From positions 1 through 64,000 of the IMG/VR virus record IMGVR_UViG_3300037882_001264: a DNA stretch of 64,000 nucleotides; one strand, written 5' to 3'. The number at the start of each line of letters is the position of its first letter. Position 1 is the first letter of the stretch. Made by a program: the position numbers and the translations under genes. The DNA is from a virus. Positions 16,914 to 24,658 of the stretch are shown one piece after another. The notes below the pieces were generated by a model. It searched no databases. It had not been told where the DNA came from and worked only from the letters and a program-made list of their open reading frames with translations.

Positions 16914-16942
16914 AGTGTACGCCCCTGAGCAAGGCTTGTCAA
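16914..16942 (-). promoter_or_regulatory. Promoter giving a leaderless transcript
   Basis: TTGACA, 17-bp spacer, TACACT. Six bases separate the -10 from the ATG, so the predicted transcription start coincides with the start codon. Confidence 0.75.
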
Positions 16943-16943
16943 G

Positions 16944-17288
16944 TCACGGCACGCACCCAGATCCGTTGGGGCCGCACAGCCCGCTATGAAGTCCGCAGGT
17001 GGGGACCGACTCCGCGTGGTCCATGCCGTCCTCGTCGATCCAGACCTTGCCGACGATGCCCGAGGCGCCCATGAGTTGCTCCAGGCTCCAGCCCTCGATG
17101 GTGTACCAGGCGTAGTTGGTGCGCATGCTCAGCGCCCACTCGCCACTGCCGCTGATGAGGTTGGCCGCCTTGATTACAGCATGGTCGGGGATCTGCGGGT
17201 TGTTCGCTCGGTAGGACAGGTAGTCGGCGCGCGCCTCATCGGCGCTCACCCACAAGGGGCTCGTGCGCCCCCACTCCTTGTCAGTCAC
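16944..17288 (-). CDS. Small protein of unknown function
   Basis: 114 aa from a GTG in a GTGA overlap (VTDKEWGRTSPLWVS). Mixed alpha/beta, with Trp-rich WALSMRTNYAWYTIEGW and a Cys-rich end (PTCGLHSGLCGPNGSGC). No family recognised. Confidence 0.65.
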   Translation of the reverse strand: MTDKEWGRTSPLWVSADEARADYLSYRANNPQIPDHAVIKAANLISGSGEWALSMRTNYAWYTIEGWSLEQLMGASGIVGKVWIDEDGMDHAESVPTCGLHSGLCGPNGSGCVP

Positions 17289-17494
17289 GGCAGTTCCCGC
17301 ACGCCGGTCGCATAGTCCCTGGTCGCAGACGGCCACGACTTGCCACCGGCCTCGCAGTATGCCCTCCATGCAACCCGCAAGGAGGCAAGTTGAGCCTCGG
17401 GGTGGTTAGAGCCAGCCATGAGCCAGAGCATGGGCTCGGACTCCATCACGTCGAGCGCAATGTCGATCGCCTCTTGAGTCGGCTTGTCAGTCAT
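17285..17494 (-). CDS. Small helical protein
   Basis: 69 aa starting MTDKPTQEAIDIALDVMESE. Helical, no membrane segment. The ATG overlaps the stop of the preceding membrane-protein gene by 8 nt, so translation is probably coupled. No family recognised. Confidence 0.65.
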   Translation of the reverse strand: MTDKPTQEAIDIALDVMESEPMLWLMAGSNHPEAQLASLRVAWRAYCEAGGKSWPSATRDYATGVRELP

Positions 17495-17732
17495 CGTCGT
17501 CCCCCTTCTTGCCACGCTGCACCAGGATGTGCCAGGTGAACCACCCGATGAAGGCGATGAAGCCGATGGCGCCCAGCGGGCTGTTGGTGACCCAGCGCAC
17601 CGACTCCGAGAGCGTGTCACCCTGGTCGGGGTTGACAATCGCCACCGCTTCTGGTACGGCGAACGCTAGCACTCCGAACACGGCAATCCAGTAGATCAGC
17701 CACGGCTTCTTGGGCGGCGGTACGTCGGTCAC
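17487..17732 (-). CDS. Two-helix membrane protein, holin candidate
   Basis: 81 aa. Two hydrophobic segments (WLIYWIAVFGVLAFAVPEAV and GAIGFIAFIGWFTWHILV) separated by a short polar loop, with a charged C-terminus (KKGDDDD). This is the size and topology of class II holins, but it is not next to the endolysin. It forms a pair with the following small membrane protein. Confidence 0.65.
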   Translation of the reverse strand: MTDVPPPKKPWLIYWIAVFGVLAFAVPEAVAIVNPDQGDTLSESVRWVTNSPLGAIGFIAFIGWFTWHILVQRGKKGDDDD

Positions 17733-17932
17733 AGTCTCCTCCAGATCACGGATGCCATCCAGGATATCGCCAAGCCTGCCACCGATGCAGTGAGCACCCC
17801 TGCGAGCAGCCCCTTGCTGTTGTCGAGCGCCAGCGCCGAGGTGAAGTAGCGGATCGAGAGCGACTCAGCGACCAGCGCGACCAGCATCAGGCCTCCCACC
17901 AGGAGGACGTCGCCTTGCTTGGCTCTCACCAT
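17729..17932 (-). CDS. Two-helix membrane protein
   Basis: 67 aa with hydrophobic segments DVLLVGGLMLVALVAES and AGVLTASVAGLAISWMAS and basic ends. It overlaps the start of the 81-aa membrane protein by 4 nt. Holin/antiholin-type roles are possible but unproven. Confidence 0.65.
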   Translation of the reverse strand: MVRAKQGDVLLVGGLMLVALVAESLSIRYFTSALALDNSKGLLAGVLTASVAGLAISWMASVIWRRL

Positions 17933-18144
17933 GGACCGCCGATACCTCTGCCGCGTTGTGGTCGGTTGAGGGCGCGCTCGATGCCCTGGAGCGACTGGGC
18001 GATCGAGACCAGCGCGTAGAGTTGCGCCTCATTGATCGAGTCGTCGAGCGACACATCCGTGGTGACGGGGTCGCCCCGGTAGATGCCGCCAGCGATCTCG
18101 GTGGCGATCTTCAGAGGGTCGACCCTCTCCTCGACGGTGGCCAT
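17926..18144 (-). CDS. Small protein of unknown function
   Basis: 72 aa beginning MATVEERVDPLKIATEIAGG, ending in a basic Gly/Arg tail (RPQRGRGIGG). Helical middle (EAQLYALVSIAQSLQGIERAL). No family recognised. Confidence 0.65.
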   Translation of the reverse strand: MATVEERVDPLKIATEIAGGIYRGDPVTTDVSLDDSINEAQLYALVSIAQSLQGIERALNRPQRGRGIGGPW

Positions 18145-18617
18145 CAGTGCTCCTCCTGGTTCGGCGGGACGACATGGGTGCCGCAGTTGGTGCAGATCGG
18201 GTTCGAGATGCGCTGTCGGATGACCTCAGCGATGTCGACGAGCGCGTCGGCATAGATCAGCGCATTGCGGCGCTGCTTCTTGCCCAACTCGCGCTTCTTC
18301 TTCTTGCGCTGGTCGTCCTCGTAGACGATCTGCCAGATGGTGCGGGCGTCGTCCTCCACCCCCAGCGCGATGTCGAGCATGAGGTTGTCGCCGAACATGA
18401 AGCGCTCAGCGACCAGGGGAGGGGCGATGTCCGAGGCCAGCGACATGGCGCCCTGCTGCACGGCATGGTCGGTGTCGACGCCAGCGGTCACCATGGTCTC
18501 GGAGTCGACGATGGCGGTGAGCACCACCTCGCGGTACTGGTCCATGACGTCGTGAGTCGCCGAGAGGATCCGCATGTGCTCGACCATCTCCGGATCGATT
18601 TCTTCTGGCTCGGTCAT
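18144..18617 (-). CDS. Helical protein with a basic stretch and C-terminal CxxC
   Basis: 157 aa. Mostly helical, with a very basic segment (DDQRKKKKRELGKKQRRN) near residue 110 and a final ICTNCGTHV pair. The basic stretch could contact nucleic acid. No family recognised. Confidence 0.65.
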   Translation of the reverse strand: MTEPEEIDPEMVEHMRILSATHDVMDQYREVVLTAIVDSETMVTAGVDTDHAVQQGAMSLASDIAPPLVAERFMFGDNLMLDIALGVEDDARTIWQIVYEDDQRKKKKRELGKKQRRNALIYADALVDIAEVIRQRISNPICTNCGTHVVPPNQEEH

Positions 18618-18985
18618 GACGTCTCCTCGATGATGGGGGTGACCTTGACATCGTAGGGATGCAGGTGGCTCTTGCTGTGGCCATCGGGCAGGATGCAGGG
18701 CTTGGGCGGGCCGAACTCGTAGTGCCTGCCCTTGTGGTCGTAGGGCTCACGAGCGCCTTCCTCGGATGGCCTGGCGCACGGCTCTCGCTCGCCGTCGTCA
18801 CCGTCAAACACGCTGATCGCGCCGTCCTCGATGTTGTCCCAGCGCAGCAGGCAGTTGTTGCAGTAGGCCACCCCGTCCTCGATCTCGACATCTGCGCGGC
18901 ACTTCGAGCAGAACGCAGAGGAGAAGACCAGTTCGGGCAAGTGCTTGTGGGTGGTGTACGAGAACGCCTCCTTGAGTTCGGTCAT
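18614..18985 (-). CDS. Zinc-ribbon protein
   Basis: 123 aa. FCSKCRADVEIEDGVAYCNNC forms a clear CxxC-x14-CxxC zinc ribbon. Later Cys/His residues (EPCARPS, PCILPDGHSKSHLH) follow a pattern seen in many small actinophage proteins. ATGA overlaps both sides. Confidence 0.7.
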   Translation of the reverse strand: MTELKEAFSYTTHKHLPELVFSSAFCSKCRADVEIEDGVAYCNNCLLRWDNIEDGAISVFDGDDGEREPCARPSEEGAREPYDHKGRHYEFGPPKPCILPDGHSKSHLHPYDVKVTPIIEETS

Positions 18986-19167
18986 CGCTCCACCCCTATC
19001 TCCTCGAAGAACCTGTCCATGCCCTCGGGGGTCATCTCGAACGTGACCTTGACACCGAGGGACTCGATGATCACCGAGGTCTTACCCTCGGCGGCTGGTG
19101 GGATGGGCACCGGCTGGCCGTCGGCAATGATCTGGAGACGTGGCTGTGATGGATCTGGTGCGGTCAT
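18982..19167 (-). CDS. Small protein of unknown function
   Basis: 61 aa starting MTAPDPSQPRLQIIADGQPV, with one beta-rich core (SVIIESLGVKVTFEM) and an acidic helix. No family recognised. Confidence 0.6.
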   Translation of the reverse strand: MTAPDPSQPRLQIIADGQPVPIPPAAEGKTSVIIESLGVKVTFEMTPEGMDRFFEEIGVER

Positions 19168-19460
19168 GAGTTCTTCTCCACAACGTCGAGGATGAGCGGG
19201 GCCTTGGGTCGGTACACGAGGTTCGCGCCCACACCGAAGATAGCCTGGCTGGTCCAGCGGTGCAACTCCTCAGAGGACTGGAGGTAGACACGGGCCCACT
19301 TGGCCTGGCTGTTCCTGTCCATCGTGGGGAGCCCCTCCGCGATCACCTTGTAGCCCTGCTCGCGGTAGTACTCCTGCATGGCCTCGATCGAGACGGTGCG
19401 ATCCGCCTCGTAGACGGTTGGGTCTGTCCACCTCACGGTGACGTCGATGGTGTCGGTCAT
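19164..19460 (-). CDS. Small protein of unknown function
   Basis: 98 aa from the ATG that shares one base with the preceding TGA (MTDTIDVTVRWTDPTVYEAD). Alpha/beta composition, no motif recognised. Confidence 0.65.
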   Translation of the reverse strand: MTDTIDVTVRWTDPTVYEADRTVSIEAMQEYYREQGYKVIAEGLPTMDRNSQAKWARVYLQSSEELHRWTSQAIFGVGANLVYRPKAPLILDVVEKNS

Positions 19461-19933
19461 CACCCCTCCTTGACCAGGGTCAGGGCATCGTGAGGAGTGT
19501 AGAACTCGTCGCGACCGATTCCGTCTCGGGGGTCGCGGCTGATGGCGTAGGCGAGCACCTCGTTGCCAGCCGTCCATCCCCTCCACTGGGGGTCGACGAC
19601 GACGTACACAGCCTTGGACTCACGCCGCGTAGCCCACGCGCCGATGCCGCTGCCGGTGTAGGTGACGAGGTCTCCAGCCTTCAACGGGCGGGTGGGCTCC
19701 AGCCCCAGGTCCTGAAGGATCGGCGAGGGCTCACCCCTGGCGTACTGCTCCGCAAGAGCGTCCAGGCGTTCCAGGGCGTTGAGGGCGCGCTCTAGCGAGA
19801 TGTGGGCATTGTTCTGCCCCACTGCCGATCCGTCCAACTGGCCCAAGGCGACACGCAGGCTGGACAGTTCCAGCCCCAGGATGGCCATCGGCTCCCGGAT
19901 ATCAGCCACGAAGTCGCGGCGAGTGGTGGTCAT
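19460..19933 (-). CDS. Protein with helical N-terminus and SH3-like C-terminus
   Basis: 157 aa. The N-terminal half is helical with leucine heptads. After PTRPLKAGDLVTYTGSGIGA the C-terminal half looks like a small SH3/KOW barrel (SKAVYVVVDPQWRGWTAG). Function unknown. Confidence 0.65.
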   Translation of the reverse strand: MTTTRRDFVADIREPMAILGLELSSLRVALGQLDGSAVGQNNAHISLERALNALERLDALAEQYARGEPSPILQDLGLEPTRPLKAGDLVTYTGSGIGAWATRRESKAVYVVVDPQWRGWTAGNEVLAYAISRDPRDGIGRDEFYTPHDALTLVKEG

Positions 19934-20577
19934 GGGATGTCCTCTCCAGCATCGAGCATCAGGGGCGAGGTAAAGGTGGCTGGGTCGAGCGCCAGGTGCT
20001 CGGAATGGCGAGCCACCATCGCCTCCAGGTCAGCACGAGCCTTGGTCACGGTGTTCTCGACGTGCTCAGCCACCGTCTTGGCAGCGTAGTCGACGTTGGG
20101 GGCCGAGTTGTCCAGGGCGATCCGCAGGGCCCTGATGTTGGCCTTGGTCGGCTTCTCCTCGACAGCAGCCAGCGCCTCCTTGGCACGCTCGAACATCTTG
20201 CCCGCAGTCTCGTGCGCGTAGTCGAATGACTGCTGGAGCCGGGGCTCGTACGGGATGTAGGGCAGAGACTTGTTGTCGATGGCAGAGATGGTCACGGGCA
20301 CGCCACTGGTGTTCGTCGAGGACACGAGCGCAGCCCACTGGGCCTCGCTCAGGTTGATCTCGATGAGTTCACGCCCACCGTGGATCCAGTCGTGGTTGAG
20401 TTCACGCATGCGCGTGGCTCGCTGGATAGTGAGGGTGACGTAGTGCCGGTGCTGGATCTCCGAGTCGAACATCACCTGCCCATGGCTGGCTGAGGTCCTG
20501 TGCACGGCGGCCATGCCGAAGGCTGGGTGGGTCTCGGAGCCGTCCTCGTTGACCTCGATCGGCTGAGTGTCACGCAT
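19930..20577 (-). CDS. Protein of unknown function
   Basis: 215 aa. Beta-rich N-terminus (RHYVTLTIQRATRMRELNHD) followed by a helical region (ERAKEALAAVEEKPTKANIR) and a long C-terminal helix. It resembles small uncharacterised actinophage proteins; no catalytic motif seen. Confidence 0.65.
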   Translation of the reverse strand: MRDTQPIEVNEDGSETHPAFGMAAVHRTSASHGQVMFDSEIQHRHYVTLTIQRATRMRELNHDWIHGGRELIEINLSEAQWAALVSSTNTSGVPVTISAIDNKSLPYIPYEPRLQQSFDYAHETAGKMFERAKEALAAVEEKPTKANIRALRIALDNSAPNVDYAAKTVAEHVENTVTKARADLEAMVARHSEHLALDPATFTSPLMLDAGEDIP

Positions 20578-20788
20578 AGTCGATCAGCCCCATGAGATTC
20601 TCGCCGACTGCGAGTGGGACAGCGATGAACATCTGGTCCCCCTCCTCGCGGAAGAGGACGTCCCCCTCGGGGATGTCCAGCAACTGCTCGATCTGCACGC
20701 ACACCTTGACGGCGCGCTCGCGGCGATCACGGCGGTCCTTCTCCTGCTGCTCGATGCGCTTCTGCGCGACAGTCTTGCGTGGCTTCAT
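20570..20788 (-). CDS. Small basic coiled-coil protein
   Basis: 72 aa beginning MKPRKTVAQKRIEQQEKDRR, behind GGGAGAA. A strongly basic helical N-terminus is followed by a compact acidic domain with EGDVLFREEGDQMFIAVPLA. An upstream in-frame start would cover the micropeptide gene and is rejected. Confidence 0.65.
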   Translation of the reverse strand: MKPRKTVAQKRIEQQEKDRRDRRERAVKVCVQIEQLLDIPEGDVLFREEGDQMFIAVPLAVGENLMGLIDYA

Positions 20789-20790
20789 GA

Positions 20791-20889
20791 TCAGATTCTC
20801 CCTAGCAGGCGGATGACGGGCATGGGCAGGATGGGCAGGATGGGGTAGAGGGCCATGAAGAGCAGGCCGCGCAGGTAGGAGAGGATCAT
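20791..20889 (-). CDS. 32-aa hydrophobic micropeptide
   Basis: Encodes MILSYLRGLLFMALYPILPI then LPMPVIRLLGRI. Its ATG overlaps the previous stop (ATGA) and its TGA lies 2 nt before the next ATG, so it fits the operon exactly. A single Pro-broken hydrophobic helix with Arg at both ends suggests membrane insertion. The pattern LPILPILPMP comes from a 9-nt direct repeat in the DNA. Function unknown. Confidence 0.55.
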   Translation of the reverse strand: MILSYLRGLLFMALYPILPILPMPVIRLLGRI

Positions 20890-21152
20890 CGCACACCCCA
20901 GTACCGGACTGACTCCATCTTCCAGTCTGCCACACGCTCGATGAATCGTCGACCCTCACGCAAACCGCCGTCGCTGACAAACTCGACGTCAGCGTGGCGA
21001 GTCATGATGTAGAAGTCTTCGAGCCCGAGGTCGACCCGGTGACCCTCCCAGCGGAGGAGCCAGTCACCTGAGTCATCGGACTCGTAGATGCCCAGCCAGT
21101 CCTGGTCAGGGTCAACGACGACGACGTCTCCGTAGAGGTGCTCGGTGGCCAT
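20886..21152 (-). CDS. Small protein of unknown function
   Basis: 88 aa starting MATEHLYGDVVVVDPDQDWL, beta-rich and acidic with many Trp, ending in a VADWKMESVRYWGVR strand. SH3-like appearance; no family recognised. Confidence 0.65.
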   Translation of the reverse strand: MATEHLYGDVVVVDPDQDWLGIYESDDSGDWLLRWEGHRVDLGLEDFYIMTRHADVEFVSDGGLREGRRFIERVADWKMESVRYWGVR

Positions 21153-21382
21153 CAGATCGTCGCCTCCTGCACGTACTCGTGCGCCTCGGCTTCGAGGTAC
21201 TCGGCCAAGCGCACGGCCTCGCGAGCAGCGGCGAGGATGCTCTCGCGGAGCAGGGCTGCGATCCGGTCGTTGGTCAGGCCATCCTGCTTCTCGGTCTCGT
21301 AGGTCGCGATGGTGTTGGCGACCTTGCTCATGCCCTTGCGGGCCTTGATGGTGGCCTGGGCGATGCTCGTCATGGTCGCCAT
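21152..21382 (-). CDS. Small helical protein
   Basis: 76 aa, entirely helical (RIAALLRESILAAAREAVRL), with a basic N-terminal third. ATG shares one base with the preceding stop. No family recognised. Confidence 0.65.
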   Translation of the reverse strand: MATMTSIAQATIKARKGMSKVANTIATYETEKQDGLTNDRIAALLRESILAAAREAVRLAEYLEAEAHEYVQEATI

Positions 21383-21735
21383 CAGACAGCCACCACTTCG
21401 GCGATGTACTTCGGGTTCAGACGGAAGGTCTTGTAGCCAGCCTTCTGCGTGAGGATCCGAGCGAGGGGCTGGCCACCACCGGAGAAGCCGGTCACCTGGA
21501 CGACTGCTCCCGAGAGGTACTTGGGGCTGATGCCCTCGACCAGGCGGACCTTGTCGTTGATCGCGACGTCGATGCCGATCGGGATGGGGTTGCGGACGGG
21601 GCGCGGGTTGGGGAAGGGCGCGTCGTCGTTCTCCGGGTACGTGTCCTGGCTGTTGGCGATCGTGGCGTCGATCTGGTCGCGCGCCTGGATCAGCGCTGCG
21701 GTCGACATCCTGTCGAGCATGGCCTGGTCGAGCAT
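21382..21735 (-). CDS. Small protein of unknown function, promoter-proximal
   Basis: 117 aa from an ATG behind GAGGAG (MLDQAMLDRMSTAALIQAR). Helical N-terminus, Pro/Asn-rich linker (NPRPVRNPIPI), then a beta domain with NDKVRLVEGISPKYLSGAVV that looks KOW/SH3-like. First gene of a promoter-driven transcript. Confidence 0.7.
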   Translation of the reverse strand: MLDQAMLDRMSTAALIQARDQIDATIANSQDTYPENDDAPFPNPRPVRNPIPIGIDVAINDKVRLVEGISPKYLSGAVVQVTGFSGGGQPLARILTQKAGYKTFRLNPKYIAEVVAV

Positions 21736-21775
21736 GGTGGCTCCTCGTGTCTCGTGGTCTCTGGCGTGTGGCATC

Positions 21776-21804
21776 AGTCTAGGGCATCAGCGAGGGCGTG
21801 TCAA
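21776..21804 (-). promoter_or_regulatory. Promoter for the 117-aa gene
   Basis: TTGACA, 17-bp spacer, TAGACT. The leader carries CGCCAGAGAC and GAGGAG. The promoter overlaps the end of the upstream coding region. Confidence 0.75.
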
Positions 21805-22063
21805 GTCCATCAGCGGCCTCCTGGTCCTTGACTGGAGTGTGCTGCTCGATGGCGCTCTCGGTGATGATGGTCTGGGTCTTCACGACGCGCCAGGCCTTGT
21901 CGGGCTGCTTTCCCACAGCCTCAGCGTAGTGACCCCTGATGTACTCCTCGTCCTGGCTGGGGAAGGTCAGGTCGCTCCATACCCCCTCACCCTCAGCCCA
22001 CCAGGGCTCTTTCCAGACCTGGAGGCGGTACTCGTTGCGGTAGACGTTCCTCAGGTCGGGCAT
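21779..22063 (-). CDS. Small protein of unknown function
   Basis: 94 aa beginning MPDLRNVYRNEYRLQVWKEP. The start ATG shares one base with the preceding TGA. Charged, with a Trp-rich N-terminal third. No family recognised. Confidence 0.65.
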   Translation of the reverse strand: MPDLRNVYRNEYRLQVWKEPWWAEGEGVWSDLTFPSQDEEYIRGHYAEAVGKQPDKAWRVVKTQTIITESAIEQHTPVKDQEAADGLDTPSLMP

Positions 22064-22260
22064 CACGCGGTCGCCTTCGAGGCGTTCAGGTCGGCTGCGG
22101 AGAGGGCGGCCATGACCATGGGCAGGTCGACGACCAGGATGTCGAGGTAGGAGATGCGACCGGTGCTCGACTCCAGGCGGAGCGAGACTTCCTTGTCGCT
22201 CATGCTGTAGACGGTGGCCTTGGCGGAGGTGGTGGTCTCTTCGGCGATGATGCTGGCCAT
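22063..22260 (-). CDS. Small protein, first gene of a promoter-driven unit
   Basis: 65 aa, MASIIAEETTTSAKATVYSM, a beta strand pair (KEVSLRLESSTGRISYLDIL) then a helix. GAGGAG site. Transcribed from a TATTGT-type promoter about 40 nt upstream. No family recognised. Confidence 0.7.
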   Translation of the reverse strand: MASIIAEETTTSAKATVYSMSDKEVSLRLESSTGRISYLDILVVDLPMVMAALSAADLNASKATA

Positions 22261-22297
22261 GGTGTGCTCCTCGTATCTCTGGCGGCTGATGGGTAGA

Positions 22298-22326
22298 ACA
22301 ATACGCTACCCCGAGCAGCATGTCAA
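22298..22326 (-). promoter_or_regulatory. TATTGT-type promoter, copy 1
   Basis: TTGACA, 17-bp spacer, TATTGT followed by TCTAC. The leader contains CGCCAGAGA before GAGGAG. Unlike the other copies it lacks the long conserved tract upstream of the -35. Confidence 0.8.
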
Positions 22327-22339
22327 GTCCTTGAGGCAA

Positions 22340-22576
22340 TCAATCTTGCACCTCGCATCGTGCATAGCAGTGCTCAGTCCAGTGGCCCTCACCGGCAGGG
22401 CAGAGATCGAGGCTGCGCCGGGCCTCCTCCAGACTGAGGAATGTCCCTGGCGACCGGACCCACATGGCGATGTCGTTCATGTTGTCGCGCACCCAGCGAC
22501 CATCGACGTTGCCCCAGTCAAGCCGGAAGGCGCTCCCGTACTCGGTGACTACCTGAGCGATCTCCTGTGCACTCAT
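22340..22576 (-). CDS. Small protein of unknown function
   Basis: 78 aa, MSAQEIAQVVTEYGSAFRLD, from the ATGA overlap. Cys/His residues near the end (LCPAGEGHWTEHCYARCEV) could bind zinc. No family recognised. Confidence 0.65.
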   Translation of the reverse strand: MSAQEIAQVVTEYGSAFRLDWGNVDGRWVRDNMNDIAMWVRSPGTFLSLEEARRSLDLCPAGEGHWTEHCYARCEVQD

Positions 22577-22911
22577 ACTGCCCTCGATCCTCTCAGGGTC
22601 CACCGGTTTGCATCCTCGTGCTGGCACTTGGTGAGCCTGTCGTCGAACGTGTTGCTACCGCAGACGAACTCGAACAGGCCAGGGTGCTCATCGTGCTGGC
22701 CCTGGGGTGGCATGCGCCCATGCTCGCCGTACTGCTTCGCGAGGCGCTTGTGCCTCCTCTTGGCCCGGCGTTCCTCGCGACGCCACTTGCCCTGGTATCG
22801 CCAGTCGGTGTTCCAGTACAGGATCCATGCCATGCGCAGGCTCGCGAGCAGGGGGAGCAGCAGCATGCCCATGAGTAGCCAGAGCAACTGGTCGGGGATG
22901 GTGACGGTCAT
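22573..22911 (-). CDS. Single-pass membrane protein with basic tail
   Basis: 112 aa. The N-terminal hydrophobic helix IPDQLLWLLMGMLLLPLLAS is followed by a very basic segment (KWRREERRAKRRHKRLAK), so the C-terminal part should face the cytoplasm. The C-terminus carries FVCGSNTFDDRLTKCQHE, a possible metal site. No family recognised. Confidence 0.65.
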   Translation of the reverse strand: MTVTIPDQLLWLLMGMLLLPLLASLRMAWILYWNTDWRYQGKWRREERRAKRRHKRLAKQYGEHGRMPPQGQHDEHPGLFEFVCGSNTFDDRLTKCQHEDANRWTLRGSRAV

Positions 22912-23126
22912 GCGACACCCCATGGGTCGTGCGGCTCGAATCCAGAGACGGTGCGCAGGCAGGTCTCTTCGTGCCCTGGAAGGAGGAAGCAGAACAGTTG
23001 GCGACCAAGGAACTCTCCTCGCGACCCGCACTTGTCATGCGCCTCTCGCAGGTGCGCGGAGAAGTCGTCGTCGCTCGTCTCACGGCTACGCATCTCGGGG
23101 TGGTCGCACTCATGCAACTCGGTCAT
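22908..23126 (-). CDS. Small Cys/His protein
   Basis: 72 aa, MTELHECDHPEMRSRETSDD. Cys and His are spread in pairs (ECDH, HDKCG, HEETC), consistent with a small zinc-bound fold. No family recognised. Confidence 0.6.
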   Translation of the reverse strand: MTELHECDHPEMRSRETSDDDFSAHLREAHDKCGSRGEFLGRQLFCFLLPGHEETCLRTVSGFEPHDPWGVA

Positions 23127-23341
23127 GCGACCCCCTCGAACAGTTCGGGGTGGACGTTGCGCCCATCGGACTCGCAGAGTGCTCCGCGCTGCCAGTGGCC
23201 TGTGCCGACGTCGCCATCGTTCGGCGTGGCCCTGACCTCGACGTAGGTCATGCCGGGCCAGATGCGATGGTCAGCAGCCCAGGTGCCATCGTTGAGGCAG
23301 TGGTGGCTCTTGCGAGCACGACGCAGGTTGGCGATGATCAT
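23123..23341 (-). CDS. Small RRARKSHHC-type protein
   Basis: 72 aa, MIIANLRRARKSHHCLNDGT. The basic start, a His-His-Cys cluster, IWPGMTYVEVRATP and a later ALCESDGRN recall a small protein type common in actinophages that probably binds zinc. No function known. Confidence 0.6.
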   Translation of the reverse strand: MIIANLRRARKSHHCLNDGTWAADHRIWPGMTYVEVRATPNDGDVGTGHWQRGALCESDGRNVHPELFEGVA

Positions 23342-23838
23342 GCCTCCCCCAGGGCCTCGTCGAGCGCGTCCGCCAGCACCAGGTAGTCGCCATCGCGGTT
23401 GTACCGAGCCAGAGCCGCCCTCACTGCGCCGAGCGTGGCTCGATCAGCAAAGCGATCCCGATGCTCCTCCTGGGCCAGGATGCGGGTCTGTCGTTCCCAC
23501 TCGGCCTTCTCGGCAGCGTGAGCGGCCACCAACTCATCGACGGCCTCGTTGGCCATCCGCAGTTGGTCGATGTAGCCGTCGAGCAGGGCGGCGTGACGGA
23601 CAGCCATGGGGTCGATGACCTCTCGACGCAGATCAGACACGGCCTCGGCCTTGTCCGCATCGCTGCACGGCGGCATCCACCACGAGATCGTCTCGTCGCT
23701 CACGTCGGCGGTCGGGAGCACCGCGACCACAGCGCGGGCGAGCGTCAACGCCTCTGTCGATGTCAGCGAAGGTGTTGCCGGGTCGTCCCATGCGCCGTCA
23801 ATCAGCGCCTCAGCGATCCGTTCTTCCAGCGTGGTCAC
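23338..23838 (-). CDS. Helical protein of unknown function
   Basis: 166 aa. Helical throughout, with a coiled-coil-like middle (IDQLRMANEAVDELVAAHAA) and a C-terminal helix pair. ATGA overlaps both neighbours. No family recognised. Confidence 0.65.
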   Translation of the reverse strand: MTTLEERIAEALIDGAWDDPATPSLTSTEALTLARAVVAVLPTADVSDETISWWMPPCSDADKAEAVSDLRREVIDPMAVRHAALLDGYIDQLRMANEAVDELVAAHAAEKAEWERQTRILAQEEHRDRFADRATLGAVRAALARYNRDGDYLVLADALDEALGEA

Positions 23839-24068
23839 ACCGCACCTCCATCTGGCTGGCCATCGTTGACGACCTCGTTGTCTTCATCGTCCAGATGCCA
23901 GCAGCCCGAGCAGTAGTCCCCAGAACCAATGGCCGTCCAGCCCGAGTCGTCAGCCTCATCGCGAGCGCTTGCTGGCTCGGCCCAGGCACTGAACTCGCTA
24001 GCCTCCGTAGACTTGGCCCCGCAGCGGTTGCACTCCAGCCAGTAGTACGGCGCGCTCTTGATGCTCAT
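23835..24068 (-). CDS. Small zinc-ribbon protein
   Basis: 77 aa, with LECNRCGAK and DYCSGCWHL forming a CxxC...CxxC ribbon and an acidic C-terminus (DDEDNEVVNDG). No family recognised. Confidence 0.65.
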   Translation of the reverse strand: MSIKSAPYYWLECNRCGAKSTEASEFSAWAEPASARDEADDSGWTAIGSGDYCSGCWHLDDEDNEVVNDGQPDGGAV

Positions 24069-24655
24069 GCCTCACCTCTCTGGGGGACCTGGAACTGGGT
24101 GAAGAAGGGCTTGCGCATCTCAGCGAACCACATCTGGTTGCCGTTGCGCGACCCGATGGTGATGGGCAAGTTCGGCACTCCCCCGTCGAACCAGCGCTCA
24201 TCGACGTAGATGTCCTCCACCGACAACTCGATGTACGTCGCACGCTCAGTCGAGGAGTGGTCGAGGTAGAGGCACCGAATGGCCTGCACGGCCTCCTGAA
24301 TGGCCCCATCCTCGGCGTAGGTGAAGGGGTTGAGCGCATTGCGCTCGTCAGCGCTCAGGAACGGGTTGCCCAACTGGGTAATGGCCTCGATGCGCTCGCG
24401 ACTGTCGAACTCGACGTAGTTGAGTGTGCAAGAGCCTTGGTAGATGATGTTGTCGGCCGTGGCAGCGTTCAGCCTGGTGACCAGGGTGATGGTGGGGTTG
24501 CTGCCCTCGATGTCCTGGGGCATCACCAACTGGTAGGGGCGCAGGATCCTCTTGCCGCTCCAGTGATGCTGGCTCGACACCAGGGCGAACGAGGAGGCGA
24601 AGAAGGAGTCGCGCTGGTACCAGTTGTTCCGGATGCGCTCTCGTCTCTTGAGCAT
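24065..24655 (-). CDS. Protein of unknown function
   Basis: 196 aa beginning MLKRRERIRNNWYQRDSFFA. Beta-rich with a middle helix; no catalytic motif seen. A promoter within the preceding gene lies at the right distance to drive it. No family recognised. Confidence 0.65.
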   Translation of the reverse strand: MLKRRERIRNNWYQRDSFFASSFALVSSQHHWSGKRILRPYQLVMPQDIEGSNPTITLVTRLNAATADNIIYQGSCTLNYVEFDSRERIEAITQLGNPFLSADERNALNPFTYAEDGAIQEAVQAIRCLYLDHSSTERATYIELSVEDIYVDERWFDGGVPNLPITIGSRNGNQMWFAEMRKPFFTQFQVPQRGEA

Positions 24656-24658
24656 CAG

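Noticed and set aside
20842-20850. GGGTAGAGG on the plus strand as another leader element
   Set aside because: Opposite orientation, no gene start follows, and it is explained by the micropeptide coding sequence.
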